Below are positions 1-7,306 of a stretch of 39,173 nucleotides of DNA, piece after piece. The notes under the pieces are model-generated. The model had not been told where the DNA came from, ran no database searches, and saw only the letters and a program-made list of their open reading frames with translations. Numbering within the stretch: the first letter of the stretch is position 1; every line of letters begins with the position of its first letter. Source of the DNA: Lachnospiraceae bacterium OF09-6 (GTDB taxonomy: Bacteria > Bacillota > Clostridia > Lachnospirales > Lachnospiraceae); NCBI GenBank assembly GCA_003435055.1, contig QUMM01000031.1:1-39173 (forward strand), written 5' to 3'. Both the position numbers and the translations under genes were made by a program.

Positions 1-107
1 ATGCGAAAGCAATAAGACCCCTTGAAGACGACGAGGTAGATAGGGCAGAGGTGGAAGTGCAGTAATGTATGGAGCTGACTGTCACTAATAGGTCGAAGGC
101 TTGACCT
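1..107 (+). rRNA. 23S ribosomal RNA, 3' end (partial)
   Basis: The first ~107 bases match the conserved 3' terminus of bacterial 23S rRNA: the AAGACCCCTTGAAGACGACG block, then GTAGATAGGGCAGAGGTGGAAG, and the closing ACTAATAGGTCGAAGGC..TTGACC segment that pairs with the 5' end of 23S. The gene enters from the left edge, so only helices of domain VI are present. The exact 3' end is placed after TTGACC by analogy with other Firmicutes. No 5S rRNA-like sequence follows before the terminator near 282-310. Confidence 0.93.
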
Positions 108-153
108 GAGTGCTTAGTGATTGGCGAGTCGGAAGACGAAGCCAGAACTTAGC

Positions 154-192
154 AGGAAGGTCGTTCTGGGAGCAAAGCGAACAGAACTTCCT
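154..192 (+). other. Stem-loop in the rRNA trailer
   Basis: AGGAA (154-158) pairs with TTCCT (188-192) and GTTCTG (163-168) pairs with CAGAAC (182-187), giving a bulged hairpin between the 23S end and the terminator. It is probably part of the post-23S trailer, either a processing stalk or simple RNA structure. The loop holds GAGCAAAGCGAAC, a 13-mer found with one mismatch in the dgt-dnaG gap (14633-14645). The remainder of the ~325 bases between 23S and the HPr gene holds the terminator and promoter listed separately; I see no gene there. Confidence 0.4.
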
Positions 193-281
193 AAATAGTC
201 TGGGAAACACGGATGGAAAAAGTATTTACCGTATGCGGTTTTGAAGGTACAACGATTATTATAGAGATTCAGAGAAGATTC

Positions 282-310
282 GATTCAGAGATGTTTCTGG
301 ATCTTTTTTT
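282..310 (+). terminator. Rho-independent terminator of the rRNA operon
   Basis: GATTCAGAGA (282-291) pairs with TTTCTGGATC (294-303), including G-U pairs, and is followed directly by seven T residues (304-310). It lies downstream of the 23S trailer and upstream of the HPr promoter, as expected for the end of the rRNA transcript. Confidence 0.8.
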
Positions 311-362
311 CGTTATAAACGGATAAAAATGTGGAAATGTCAGAGTTTCCCAATTCTGCTTC

Positions 363-391
363 TTGAAGTAGAAAGAAATCTCTGGTATATT
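363..391 (+). promoter_or_regulatory. Predicted sigma-A promoter for HPr gene
   Basis: A -35 element TTGAAG (363-368) is separated by 17 bases from a -10 element TATATT (386-391). The -10 is preceded by TGG, an extended -10 signature. Transcription would start near 398, about 34 bases before the HPr start codon. Confidence 0.6.
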
Positions 392-431
392 AAAATATGA
401 GTATTCATGAATAAAATTGGGAGAAACGGAT

Positions 432-689
432 ATGGTAAGCAGAATAATTGAAATCACAAACAAATCTGGATTACATGTACGCCCTGCAGCTCGTCTGTCC
501 AAAGCAGCAGAGCATTGTTCCTCAAAAATAGAGATTGTATATGAAGGCACCGTGATTAATGCAAAGAGCCTTTTAAATATTGTATCAAAGGCAATTGCCA
601 AAGGAACAGAAGTGGAACTTCGTTGTACTGGCACGAATGAAGAAGAAGATTTGGAATATATGGCAGAAGCATTCCAGAATCTGGAATAA
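432..689 (+). CDS. ptsH: HPr-type phosphocarrier protein
   Basis: This 85-residue protein matches HPr in length and layout. HPr relays phosphate from enzyme I (PEP-dependent) to the sugar-specific EII components of the phosphotransferase system. His15 in SGLHVRPAA is the enzyme-I phosphorylation site, and Ser46 in AKSLLNIV sits at the position used by HPr kinase for catabolite control; both fall at the canonical residue numbers. The flanks of the sites differ from textbook HPr (V instead of A after His15, KSLLNIVS instead of SIMGVMS), so a paralogue of the Crh or accessory-HPr kind is possible. ATG 432 was chosen because GGGAG (419-423) sits 8 bases upstream; a TTG at 417 is in frame but overlaps that site. 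The nth gene follows 11 bases later and is probably cotranscribed. Confidence 0.85.
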   Translation: MVSRIIEITNKSGLHVRPAARLSKAAEHCSSKIEIVYEGTVINAKSLLNIVSKAIAKGTEVELRCTGTNEEEDLEYMAEAFQNLE

Positions 690-700
690 GGATATAGGGT

Positions 701-1426
701 ATGACAACAGAAAAACTGGCATTAGAAGTTGTAAAACGACTGGAAAAAGAATATCCAGATGCAGGATGTACACTGGATTATAACGAAGCATGGAAACTAC
801 TGGTCAGTGTTCGGCTGGCAGCCCAGTGTACTGATGCAAGAGTGAATGTAGTAGTAAAAGGTTTATTTGAAAAATATCCGAGTGTGGCAGCACTGGCAGA
901 TGCTGATGTGTCAGATATAGAGGCAATCGTGAAGCCATGTGGACTGGGAAAAAGTAAAGCAAGAGATATCAGTGCCTGTATGAAGATGCTTCATGATAAG
1001 TATCAGGATCAGGTGCCAGATCAGTTTGAGCAGTTACTGGAGCTTCCAGGGGTGGGCAGAAAAAGTGCGAATCTGATCATGGGAGATGTATTTCAGAAGC
1101 CTGCGATCGTAACGGATACGCATTGTATCAGACTGTGCAATCGTATTGGTCTGGTAGATCATATCAAAGAACCGAAGAAAGTGGAGATGGCTTTATGGAA
1201 GATCATCCCACCGGAAAAGGGCAGTGACTTCTGCCACAGACTGGTGATCCACGGCAGAGAAGTCTGTACTGCAAGGACAAAGCCGTATTGTGACCGTTGC
1301 TGTCTGGCAGATATCTGTAAAAAGAAATTTGACATTAAAGCTGCTGGTCACGGAGTGAACAGTAACTATTATTGGACTGAAAAGGAACAACAGACAGAAC
1401 TTGATAATGGCACATTAACGTGTTAA
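701..1426 (+). CDS. nth: Endonuclease III (DNA glycosylase/AP lyase)
   Basis: This 241-residue base-excision repair enzyme removes oxidised pyrimidines and nicks the abasic site. The helix-hairpin-helix LPGVGRKSANLI (about 115-126) carries the catalytic Lys121, and Asp139 in VTDTH is the conserved aspartate. The C-terminal [4Fe-4S] loop has cysteines at 189, 197, 200 and 206. The first spacing is seven residues, one more than the usual C-X6-C-X2-C-X5-C. The protein continues ~35 residues beyond the cluster, slightly longer than the E. coli enzyme (211). It is paired with the HPr gene, probably by transcription only; no functional link is evident. It ends ~90 bases before the nth/argG bidirectional terminators. 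Confidence 0.93.
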   Translation: MTTEKLALEVVKRLEKEYPDAGCTLDYNEAWKLLVSVRLAAQCTDARVNVVVKGLFEKYPSVAALADADVSDIEAIVKPCGLGKSKARDISACMKMLHDKYQDQVPDQFEQLLELPGVGRKSANLIMGDVFQKPAIVTDTHCIRLCNRIGLVDHIKEPKKVEMALWKIIPPEKGSDFCHRLVIHGREVCTARTKPYCDRCCLADICKKKFDIKAAGHGVNSNYYWTEKEQQTELDNGTLTC

Positions 1427-1513
1427 AATCTGAAAACGGAAAAGTGTTTTTCATTCATAATGAACCACTGACTTATGCAAATACAGCGGTTATAAAACTG
1501 GTACAGTGAAAAG

Positions 1514-1552
1514 AAAAAACAGCGATTCCATGATTATTTCATGAAATCGCTG
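1514..1552 (-). terminator. Terminator of argG (minus strand)
   Basis: On the minus strand CAGCGATTTCATGA pairs with TCATGGAATCGCTG (13 of 14 positions) around an AAATAA loop and is followed by six T residues (plus-strand A run 1514-1519). It sits ~30 bases past the argG stop codon. Confidence 0.8.
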
Positions 1553-1558
1553 TATCGG

Positions 1559-1590
1559 GGAGTGCCCAGGAAGGCCACTCCTTATTTTTT
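1559..1590 (+). terminator. Terminator of nth (plus strand), overlapping argG 3' end
   Basis: GGAGTG (1559-1564) pairs with CACTCC (1576-1581), extended by C/G pairs past a bulge, and is followed by TTATTTTTT. The T tract is the reverse complement of the argG stop codon and last lysine codons, so the convergent genes share this sequence. Confidence 0.65.
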
Positions 1591-2808
1591 ATTCTTTTCT
1601 ACCTCCATAAGCTTCATAGCACGAACCTTTAATGGAAGACCAAACAGTGTGATAAATCCGCTTGCATCGTTGTGGTCATACATATCACCAGTTGTGAAAG
1701 AAGCAAGAGATTCATTGTACAGGCTGTATGGAGAAGTTGTACCTGCTTTAATAATATTACCTTTATAAAGCTTGAATTTGACTTCACCGGTTACATACTT
1801 CTGAGTACTCTTTACGAAAGCCTGAAGAGCTTCGCTCAGTGGAGTAAACCATTTTCCTTCATAAACTACCTGAGCCAGCTGGCTGCCAAGTTTTTTCTTA
1901 GTCTCCATGGTCTCACGGTCAAGGCAAAGTTCTTCCAGCTGATCATGAGCTTCCATCAGGATAGTTCCGCCTGGAGTTTCATAAACACCACGGGACTTCA
2001 TACCAACAACACGGTTCTCTACGATATCTACGATACCAATACCATGTTTGCCGCCAAGAGCGTTCAGTTCACGAATAATATCAGAAACTTTCATCTCTTT
2101 GCCATTAATTGTCTTTGGAACTCCCTTTTCGAATGTCATAGTTACATATTCGCCTTCATCAGGAGCTTTTTCAGGAGTCACACCAAGAACCAGCATATGA
2201 TCATAGTTTGGTGCATTGGAAGGATCTTCCAGTTCCAGACCTTCGTGGCTGATATGCCATAAGTTACGGTCACGGCTGTAGCTGTGGCTCATATCAAATG
2301 GAAGGTCAATGCCGTGTTTCTTGCAGAATTCAATCTCATCTTCACGGGACTGCATTGTCCAAACATCAGTCATTCTCCATGGAGCAATAACCTTCAGATC
2401 AGGAGCCAGTGCCTTGATAGCCAGTTCGAAACGGATCTGGTCATTACCTTTACCGGTTGCACCGTGGCAGATAGTAGTAGCCCCTTCTTTTCTGGCAATT
2501 TCCACTAGACGTTTTGCAATGACAGGTCTTGCCATGGAAGTACCAAGCAGATACTTGTGTTCATATACAGCACCAGCCTGTACACATGGAACAATGACAT
2601 CATCACAGAATTCATCGGTTACATCTTCAATGTATAATTTTGCAGCTCCGGACAATTTTGCTCTTTCATCCAGACCGTCCAGTTCGTTACCCTGTCCGCA
2701 ATTTACGCAGCAACAGATAACATCGTAATCAAAATTTTCTTTTAACCATGGAATCATGGCTGTGGTATCCAGACCACCAGAATAAGCCAGAATAACTTTT
2801 TCTTTCAT
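1582..2808 (-). CDS. argG: Argininosuccinate synthase
   Basis: This 408-residue enzyme joins citrulline and aspartate with ATP to make argininosuccinate, the penultimate step of arginine synthesis. The N-terminal PP-loop AYSGGLDTT (8-16) binds ATP, and length and full-length similarity fit the standard bacterial enzyme. The start is ATG at 2808 because AGGAGG lies 9 bases upstream; an in-frame GTG at 2832 would include that site in the coding sequence. It is transcribed divergently from argC, and both promoters lie in the intervening 330 bases together with ARG-box-like palindromes, so ArgR/AhrC-type control is likely. argH and argF are not in the window. Confidence 0.96.
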   Translation of the reverse strand: MKEKVILAYSGGLDTTAMIPWLKENFDYDVICCCVNCGQGNELDGLDERAKLSGAAKLYIEDVTDEFCDDVIVPCVQAGAVYEHKYLLGTSMARPVIAKRLVEIARKEGATTICHGATGKGNDQIRFELAIKALAPDLKVIAPWRMTDVWTMQSREDEIEFCKKHGIDLPFDMSHSYSRDRNLWHISHEGLELEDPSNAPNYDHMLVLGVTPEKAPDEGEYVTMTFEKGVPKTINGKEMKVSDIIRELNALGGKHGIGIVDIVENRVVGMKSRGVYETPGGTILMEAHDQLEELCLDRETMETKKKLGSQLAQVVYEGKWFTPLSEALQAFVKSTQKYVTGEVKFKLYKGNIIKAGTTSPYSLYNESLASFTTGDMYDHNDASGFITLFGLPLKVRAMKLMEVEKNKK

Positions 2809-2863
2809 ATTATTAATCCTCCTGTTTGCCACAAACCTGTTATTGTTTGCTCAGCTAGACTTT

Positions 2864-2892
2864 ACTATACATCATTTAAGAAGTGTTTGCAA
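2864..2892 (-). promoter_or_regulatory. Predicted argG promoter
   Basis: Read on the minus strand, a -35 TTGCAA (2892-2887) is followed by a 17-base spacer and a -10 TATAGT (2869-2864). The predicted start near 2857 leaves a ~50-base leader before the argG ATG, with no room for an attenuator. An ARG-box-like palindrome at 2911-2924 lies just upstream of the -35. Confidence 0.65.
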
Positions 2893-2910
2893 TATTAAAT
2901 TTGCCAATAA

Positions 2911-2998
2911 TACATATTTATACAGAAGAAAATGGGAACAAATGTATAAATATAAATTTATACTTGCATATTATGCAATTAGAATGTATAATTATGCA
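2911..2998. promoter_or_regulatory. Cluster of ARG-box-like operators between argG and argC
   Basis: Four AT-rich palindromes line up in 88 bases. They are 2911-2924 (reverse complement TGTAT-AAAT-ATGTA, one mismatch to TGNAT-W4-ATNCA); 2944-2963 (perfect 8-base arms GTATAAAT/ATTTATAC around ATAA); 2965-2977 (TGCAT-ATT-ATGCA, perfect arms but a 3-base centre); and 2985-2998 (TGTAT-AATT-ATGCA, full match). The last two are centred ~20.5 bases apart, close to the ~21-base spacing of paired ARG boxes, and cover the -35 and -10 of the argC promoter. Binding by an ArgR/AhrC repressor is inferred; the regulator gene is not in the window. Confidence 0.65.
2964..2992 (+). promoter_or_regulatory. Predicted argC operon promoter
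   Basis: The -35 TTGCAT (2964-2969) and the perfect -10 TATAAT (2987-2992) are 17 bases apart. Both elements are embedded in the ARG-box-like palindromes, so a bound repressor would block RNA polymerase directly. The start would be near 2999, giving a ~140-base leader. That leader holds a small hairpin (TTACAGAT 3016-3023 with ATCTGTAA 3034-3041) but no T-box or terminator that I can recognise. Confidence 0.75.
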
Positions 2999-3140
2999 AT
3001 GACAAAACAGGCTTATTACAGATGTCTATTGAAATCTGTAAAAAATCAAGGTATGATAAAGAATCAGTAACGCTGACAGAGATCCTTTGGAAGAAAAGGG
3101 AGATTTGGAAAGCAACAGATAGCAGGAAGGAAGAAATGTG

Positions 3141-4181
3141 ATGATAAAAGCAGGTATTATAGGTGCAACTGGTTATGCGGGGGCAGAAATTGTAAGATTA
3201 CTGATGGGGCATCCGGAAGTAGAGATCAAATGGCTGGGTTCCAGAAGCTACATTGATCAGAGATATGCAGATATTTATCGTAATATGTTTCAGATTGTAG
3301 AAGATATATGTAAGGATGACAATCTGGATAAGCTGGCGGAAGAGGTAGATGTGATTTTCACAGCAACACCTCAGGGTTTCTGCGCATCTGTGATCAATGA
3401 AGAGATTTTAGCTAAAGTAAAAGTGATTGATTTAAGTGCAGATTTCCGTATCAAAGATGTGGCGATTTACGAAAAATGGTATGGTATTGAGCATAAGTCA
3501 CCGGAATATATCAAAGAAGCAGTTTACGGACTTTGCGAAATCAACAGAGAAGATATCAAAAAAGCAAGGCTGGTAGCCAATCCTGGATGTTATACGACAT
3601 GCAGCATTTTATCCCTGTATCCACTGGTAAAAGAAGGCTTGATTGATCCGTCTACCATTATCATTGATGCCAAATCCGGTACTTCAGGAGCTGGTCGTGG
3701 TGCAAAAGTAGATAACCTGTTCTGTGAAGTGAATGAGAATATGAAAGCATATGGTGTTGCAACGCACAGACATACACCGGAGATTGAAGAACAACTGGGC
3801 TATGCGGCAGGTCAGGAAATCGTACTGAACTTTACACCACATCTGGTTCCGATGAACAGAGGTATTCTGGTTACGGCTTATGCCAGCTTGAAAGAAAAAG
3901 TATCTTATGAGACAGTAAAAGCAGCCTATGATAAATATTACGAAAAAGAAAAGTTTGTACGTGTGCTGGAGAAGGATGTCTGCCCTCAGACCAAATGGGT
4001 GGAAGGCAGCAATTATGTAGATGTGAATTTTAAAATTGATGAACGTACCGGCAGAGTGATTGTCATGGGAGCACTGGACAATCTGGTAAAAGGTGCAGCA
4101 GGACAGGCAGTTCAGAATATGAATCTGGTCTTTGGACTGGATGAGAGTACGGGACTGGATCTGGTTCCAATGTTCCCATAG
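3141..4181 (+). CDS. argC: N-acetyl-gamma-glutamyl-phosphate reductase
   Basis: This 346-residue enzyme reduces N-acetylglutamyl-5-phosphate to the semialdehyde with NADPH, the third step of ornithine synthesis. The Rossmann motif GATGYAGAE (8-16) begins the protein, and the catalytic cysteine is Cys150 in ANPGCYTT. The HRHTPEIEEQ region carries the conserved histidine. ATG 3141 is preferred, with AGGAAGG 10 bases upstream; an adjacent GTG at 3138 is equally in frame. It is the first gene of the argC-GNAT-argB-argD operon and the next gene starts 15 bases after its stop. Confidence 0.95.
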   Translation: MIKAGIIGATGYAGAEIVRLLMGHPEVEIKWLGSRSYIDQRYADIYRNMFQIVEDICKDDNLDKLAEEVDVIFTATPQGFCASVINEEILAKVKVIDLSADFRIKDVAIYEKWYGIEHKSPEYIKEAVYGLCEINREDIKKARLVANPGCYTTCSILSLYPLVKEGLIDPSTIIIDAKSGTSGAGRGAKVDNLFCEVNENMKAYGVATHRHTPEIEEQLGYAAGQEIVLNFTPHLVPMNRGILVTAYASLKEKVSYETVKAAYDKYYEKEKFVRVLEKDVCPQTKWVEGSNYVDVNFKIDERTGRVIVMGALDNLVKGAAGQAVQNMNLVFGLDESTGLDLVPMFP

Positions 4182-4196
4182 GAAAGCAGAGGTAAT

Positions 4197-4655
4197 ATGA
4201 CAGAAGAGATAAAGATTCGTGCAATGAAAATAGAGGATTTTGATCAGGTTCATTCCCTTTGGATGAAGATCAGCGGTTTTGGTATTCGCAGTATCGATGA
4301 TTCAAGAGAAGGAGTGGAACGGTTCCTGAAGCGAAATCCAAAGTGCAGTGTAGTAGCAGAAAAGGATGGCCAGATTATAGGAAGCATTTTATGTGGACAC
4401 GATGGAAGACGGGGATGTCTGTATCATGTCTGTGTACATCCGGACTATCGGAAACAGGGCATTGGAAAATCTATGGTAGTGTTTGCCATGCAGGCATTGA
4501 AGAAAGATCAGATCAACAAGGTGTGTCTGATTGCATTTACCCAGAATGATATAGGAAATGCATTCTGGAAAGAGATCGGGTGGACCAGAAGAGAAGATCT
4601 GAATTATTATGATTTTACACTGAATGAGGAAAATATCACGGCATTCAATCAGTAA
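4197..4655 (+). CDS. GNAT-family N-acetyltransferase in the arg operon
   Basis: This 152-residue single GNAT domain carries the acetyl-CoA-binding motif A VHPDYRKQGIGKSM (about 81-94) followed by FWKEIGW near the C-terminus (motif B region), as in YpeA/RimI-like enzymes. It sits between argC and argB, where many Clostridia place argJ, and no argJ is present. By position it could supply N-acetylglutamate (the ArgA reaction), but sequence alone cannot distinguish that from protein or small-molecule acetylation. Operon membership is clear from the 15-base gap to argC and the 33-base gap to argB. Confidence 0.85.
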   Translation: MTEEIKIRAMKIEDFDQVHSLWMKISGFGIRSIDDSREGVERFLKRNPKCSVVAEKDGQIIGSILCGHDGRRGCLYHVCVHPDYRKQGIGKSMVVFAMQALKKDQINKVCLIAFTQNDIGNAFWKEIGWTRREDLNYYDFTLNEENITAFNQ

Positions 4656-4688
4656 TTGACCGGAGATGAAAAGAAAGGAATCAGGAAA

Positions 4689-5569
4689 ATGGAAACACTG
4701 GAAAACTGGCAGGAGAAAGCGGAGGTCTTAATAGAGGCACTCCCATATATACAGAGATTTCGTGGAAAGATTATTGTAGTAAAATATGGCGGAAGTGCAT
4801 GGTAGATCATGAACTGAAGAAGAGCGTGATTCGTGACGTGGCATTGCTGAAGCTGGTAGGCTTCCGGCCGATTATTGTGCATGGCGGTGGAAAGGAAATC
4901 ACAAAATGGGTGAACAAAGCGGGACTGGAGACAAACTTTGTCAACGGACTGCGTGTGACAGATAAAGATACCATGGAGATTGCAGAGATGGTATTGAACA
5001 AGATCAATAAGGGGCTGGTATCCATGATGGAAAAGGTAGGAATCCATGCAGTAGGAATCAGCGGAAAAGACGGCACCACATTGAAAGTGGATAAAAAGCT
5101 GTCCAAAGGACAGGATATTGGATTTGTGGGCGAGATCAAGGAAGTAAATACCAGACTGCTGGAGGAACTGCTGGACAATGATCTGGTGCCGGTGATCTGC
5201 CCGATCGGATCAGACGATGAATTCCATTCTTATAATATCAATGCAGATGATGCAGCCTGTGCTATTGCATCCGCTATGGGAGCTGCCAAGCTGGCATTTC
5301 TGACCGATATTGAAGGAGTCTATGAGGATCCATTAAAGAAAGAGACGCTGATCTCCAGAATGACGGTAAGTGAGACAGAGCAGTTCCTTGCCAGCGGAAA
5401 TGTAGGAGGAGGAATGCTTCCAAAGTTACAGAACTGTGTAGATGCGATTAAGGCAGGCGTCTCCAGAGTGCATATTTTGGATGGAAGAATTGAACATTGT
5501 CTGTTACTGGAATTCTTTACCGATAAAGGTATTGGTACTGCAATTATTGCAGATGATGAAGAAGAATAG
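4689..5569 (+). CDS. argB: Acetylglutamate kinase, frame broken once near 4799
   Basis: This enzyme phosphorylates N-acetylglutamate, the committed step of the acetylated arginine route. The reading frame opens at ATG 4689 (GGAA upstream) with the N-terminal helix characteristic of arginine-inhibited kinases ([11 protein letters not shown]), reaches KYGGSA, and then stops at TAG. From 4799 another frame continues exactly where the family does: VDHELKK, then [10 protein letters not shown] and the remaining amino-acid-kinase fold to 5569. One missing A after GCA (4797-4799) restores the join KYGGSAMVDHELK. Both halves are highly conserved, so I take this as a one-base indel in the sequence and a full protein of ~294 residues. 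The alternative is a real recent null mutation. Confidence 0.9.
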
Positions 5570-5586
5570 GAAAAGAGGAAGAACAG

Positions 5587-6777
5587 ATGAATACATATAT
5601 GGAACAGACGGAACAGTATGTGCTGCATACCTATAATCGTTTTCCTGTAGTTCTGGAATCTGGAAATGGTGTGTATTTGAAGGATACAGATGGAAAGGAA
5701 TATCTGGACTTTGCCGCAGGGATTGCAGTCTATGCCCTTGGTTATCATTATCCAGGATATGATGAGGCACTGAAAAGCCAGATTGATAAAGTCATGCATA
5801 CGTCCAATCTGTATTATAATGTGCCGATGGGAGAAGCAGCAGAAAAACTGGTAAAAGCCAGTGATATGAGCAAAGTGTTTTTTACCAACAGTGGTGCAGA
5901 GGCGATCGAAGGGGCGATTAAAGCAGCCAGAAAATATGCATGGTTAAAGGATGGACAGGCAGATCATGAGATTATTGCCATGAATCATTCTTTTCACGGA
6001 CGCAGTGTGGGAGCACTTTCTGTAACAGGTAATTTTCATTATCAGGAAGCTTTTCGTCCGCTGATGGGAGGAGTAAAGTTTGCTGACTTTAATGACATTG
6101 ACAGTGTGAAAGCTCAGATAACGGATAAGACCTGTGCAATTATTATGGAAACCGTACAGGGAGAAGGGGGAATTTATCCGGCCGATCCTGCATTTTTGAA
6201 GGCGGTACGCCAGATCTGTGATGAAAAAGATATTCTGCTGATTCTGGATGAAATTCAATGCGGTATGGGAAGAACCGGATCTCTGTATGCCTGGCAGCAG
6301 TATGGCGTAGCACCGGATATAATGACAACGGCCAAAGCTCTTGGATGTGGTGTCCCGGTAGGTGCTTTTGTATTAAACGAAAAGACGGCAGCAGCTTCAC
6401 TGGTACCTGGAGATCATGGCACCACTTATGGTGGCAATCCATTTGCCTGTGCAGCAGTATCCAAAGTATTTGATCTGTTTGAATCGGAAAAAATTGTGGA
6501 TCATGTCAATGAAATTGCACCGTACTTTGAAGAAAAACTGGAAGAACTTATGAAGAAATATGACTGCATTACAGCCAGAAGAGGAAAAGGACTGATGCAG
6601 GGACTGGTAATCGGAAATGGTGTGAAGGTGGGAGATATTACAAAAGAAGCTCTGAACCATGGACTGATTGTGATATCAGCTGGCAGTGATGTACTCCGTA
6701 TGGTGCCACCACTGATTATTGAAAAACAGCATATAGACGAATTGTACAGAAACTTTCTGAGACCATTGATGTACTGA
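5587..6777 (+). CDS. argD: Acetylornithine aminotransferase
   Basis: This 396-residue class-III PLP aminotransferase converts N-acetylglutamate semialdehyde to N-acetylornithine using glutamate. The PLP lysine is Lys250 in TTAKALGCG, the cofactor aspartate is Asp221 in LDEIQCGMGR, and SGAEAIEGAIK (102-112) forms the phosphate-binding turn. It begins 17 bases after argB and ends the operon, followed by a strong bidirectional terminator. The protein is intact, unlike its neighbour argB. Confidence 0.96.
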   Translation: MNTYMEQTEQYVLHTYNRFPVVLESGNGVYLKDTDGKEYLDFAAGIAVYALGYHYPGYDEALKSQIDKVMHTSNLYYNVPMGEAAEKLVKASDMSKVFFTNSGAEAIEGAIKAARKYAWLKDGQADHEIIAMNHSFHGRSVGALSVTGNFHYQEAFRPLMGGVKFADFNDIDSVKAQITDKTCAIIMETVQGEGGIYPADPAFLKAVRQICDEKDILLILDEIQCGMGRTGSLYAWQQYGVAPDIMTTAKALGCGVPVGAFVLNEKTAAASLVPGDHGTTYGGNPFACAAVSKVFDLFESEKIVDHVNEIAPYFEEKLEELMKKYDCITARRGKGLMQGLVIGNGVKVGDITKEALNHGLIVISAGSDVLRMVPPLIIEKQHIDELYRNFLRPLMY

Positions 6778-6799
6778 CAAAATAGAATAAAAAGGTAAC

Positions 6800-6855
6800 A
6801 CATAAAAAGAACTCCTGTTGATTATACTAAAATCAAAAAGGAGTTCTTTTTATGT
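6800..6855. terminator. Long hairpin: argD terminator that buries the next gene's start
   Basis: ACATAAAAAGAACTCCT (6800-6816) pairs perfectly over 17 bases with 6839-6855. Inside the loop TTGATT (6818-6823) pairs with AATCAA (6831-6836). The 3' arm ends in TTCTTTTTATGT, a usable T-rich terminator tail, and the reverse strand also ends in T5. The 3' arm contains both the AGGAG ribosome-binding site (6839-6843) and the ATG (6852-6854) of the YdcZ gene, so read-through mRNA would hide its start. A TATACT (6823-6828) in the loop might serve as a -10 element for an internal start; I see no good -35 for it. Confidence 0.8.
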
Positions 6856-7280
6856 ATGGAGTGATGATTGCACTGGCATCAGGTGCACTTATGAGTATTC
6901 AGGGAGTATTCAATACGGATGTAACAAAACAGACCAGTCTGTGGGTATCAGCAGCATTTGTACAGTTTACAGCACTTCTGGTGTGCCTGGCGGCCTGGCT
7001 TCTTTATGACAGAACCAGTTTTTGGAGCCTGTGGGAGATCCAGGATAAATATGTTCTTCTGGGAGGCGCGATCGGAGCATTGATTACCGCTACTGTTATT
7101 CGCAGTATGAACGCTCTGGGACCGGCCAAAGCCGCAATGCTGATTGTCATTGCACAGCTGGCGGTGGCGTGGATGATTGAACTGCTGGGGGTCTTTGGTG
7201 TGGAAAAACAGGAATTTTCCATGCGAAAGCTTTTGGGACTTCTGATTGCCGTGGCTGGAGTTATTACATTTGAATTATAA
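6852..7280 (+). CDS. DMT-family membrane protein, YdcZ (DUF606) type
   Basis: This 142-residue hydrophobic protein resembles the short YdcZ branch of the drug/metabolite transporter superfamily. It has about five membrane segments (roughly 2-22, 32-52, 68-88, 96-116, 124-141), with FNTDVTKQTSLWVS after the first and LGPAKAAMLIVIAQL in the fourth. Proteins of this size work as dimers of inverted topology; the substrate is unknown. ATG 6852 follows AGGAG by 8 bases, but both lie in the 3' arm of the argD terminator hairpin. No tight operon partner: comEA begins 126 bases later after its own predicted promoter. Confidence 0.8.
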   Translation: MYGVMIALASGALMSIQGVFNTDVTKQTSLWVSAAFVQFTALLVCLAAWLLYDRTSFWSLWEIQDKYVLLGGAIGALITATVIRSMNALGPAKAAMLIVIAQLAVAWMIELLGVFGVEKQEFSMRKLLGLLIAVAGVITFEL

Positions 7281-7306
7281 TTTTGTTACAAAAAATAAAA
7301 ATACTA

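Noticed and set aside
108..281. 5S rRNA or tRNA after 23S
   Set aside because: None of the conserved 5S boxes or a tRNA cloverleaf can be seen.
1672..2262. 196-codon open frame on the plus strand inside argG
   Set aside because: Antisense shadow of argG, with no ribosome-binding site or recognisable family.
3000..3140. T-box or riboswitch in the argC leader
   Set aside because: The ~140-base leader has one small hairpin, no T-box sequence and no terminator; ARG-box palindromes on the promoter explain control better.
4799..5569. argB as a true short gene starting at ATG 4799
   Set aside because: There is no ribosome-binding site there, and the upstream frame encodes the conserved first 37 residues; a one-base loss explains it better.
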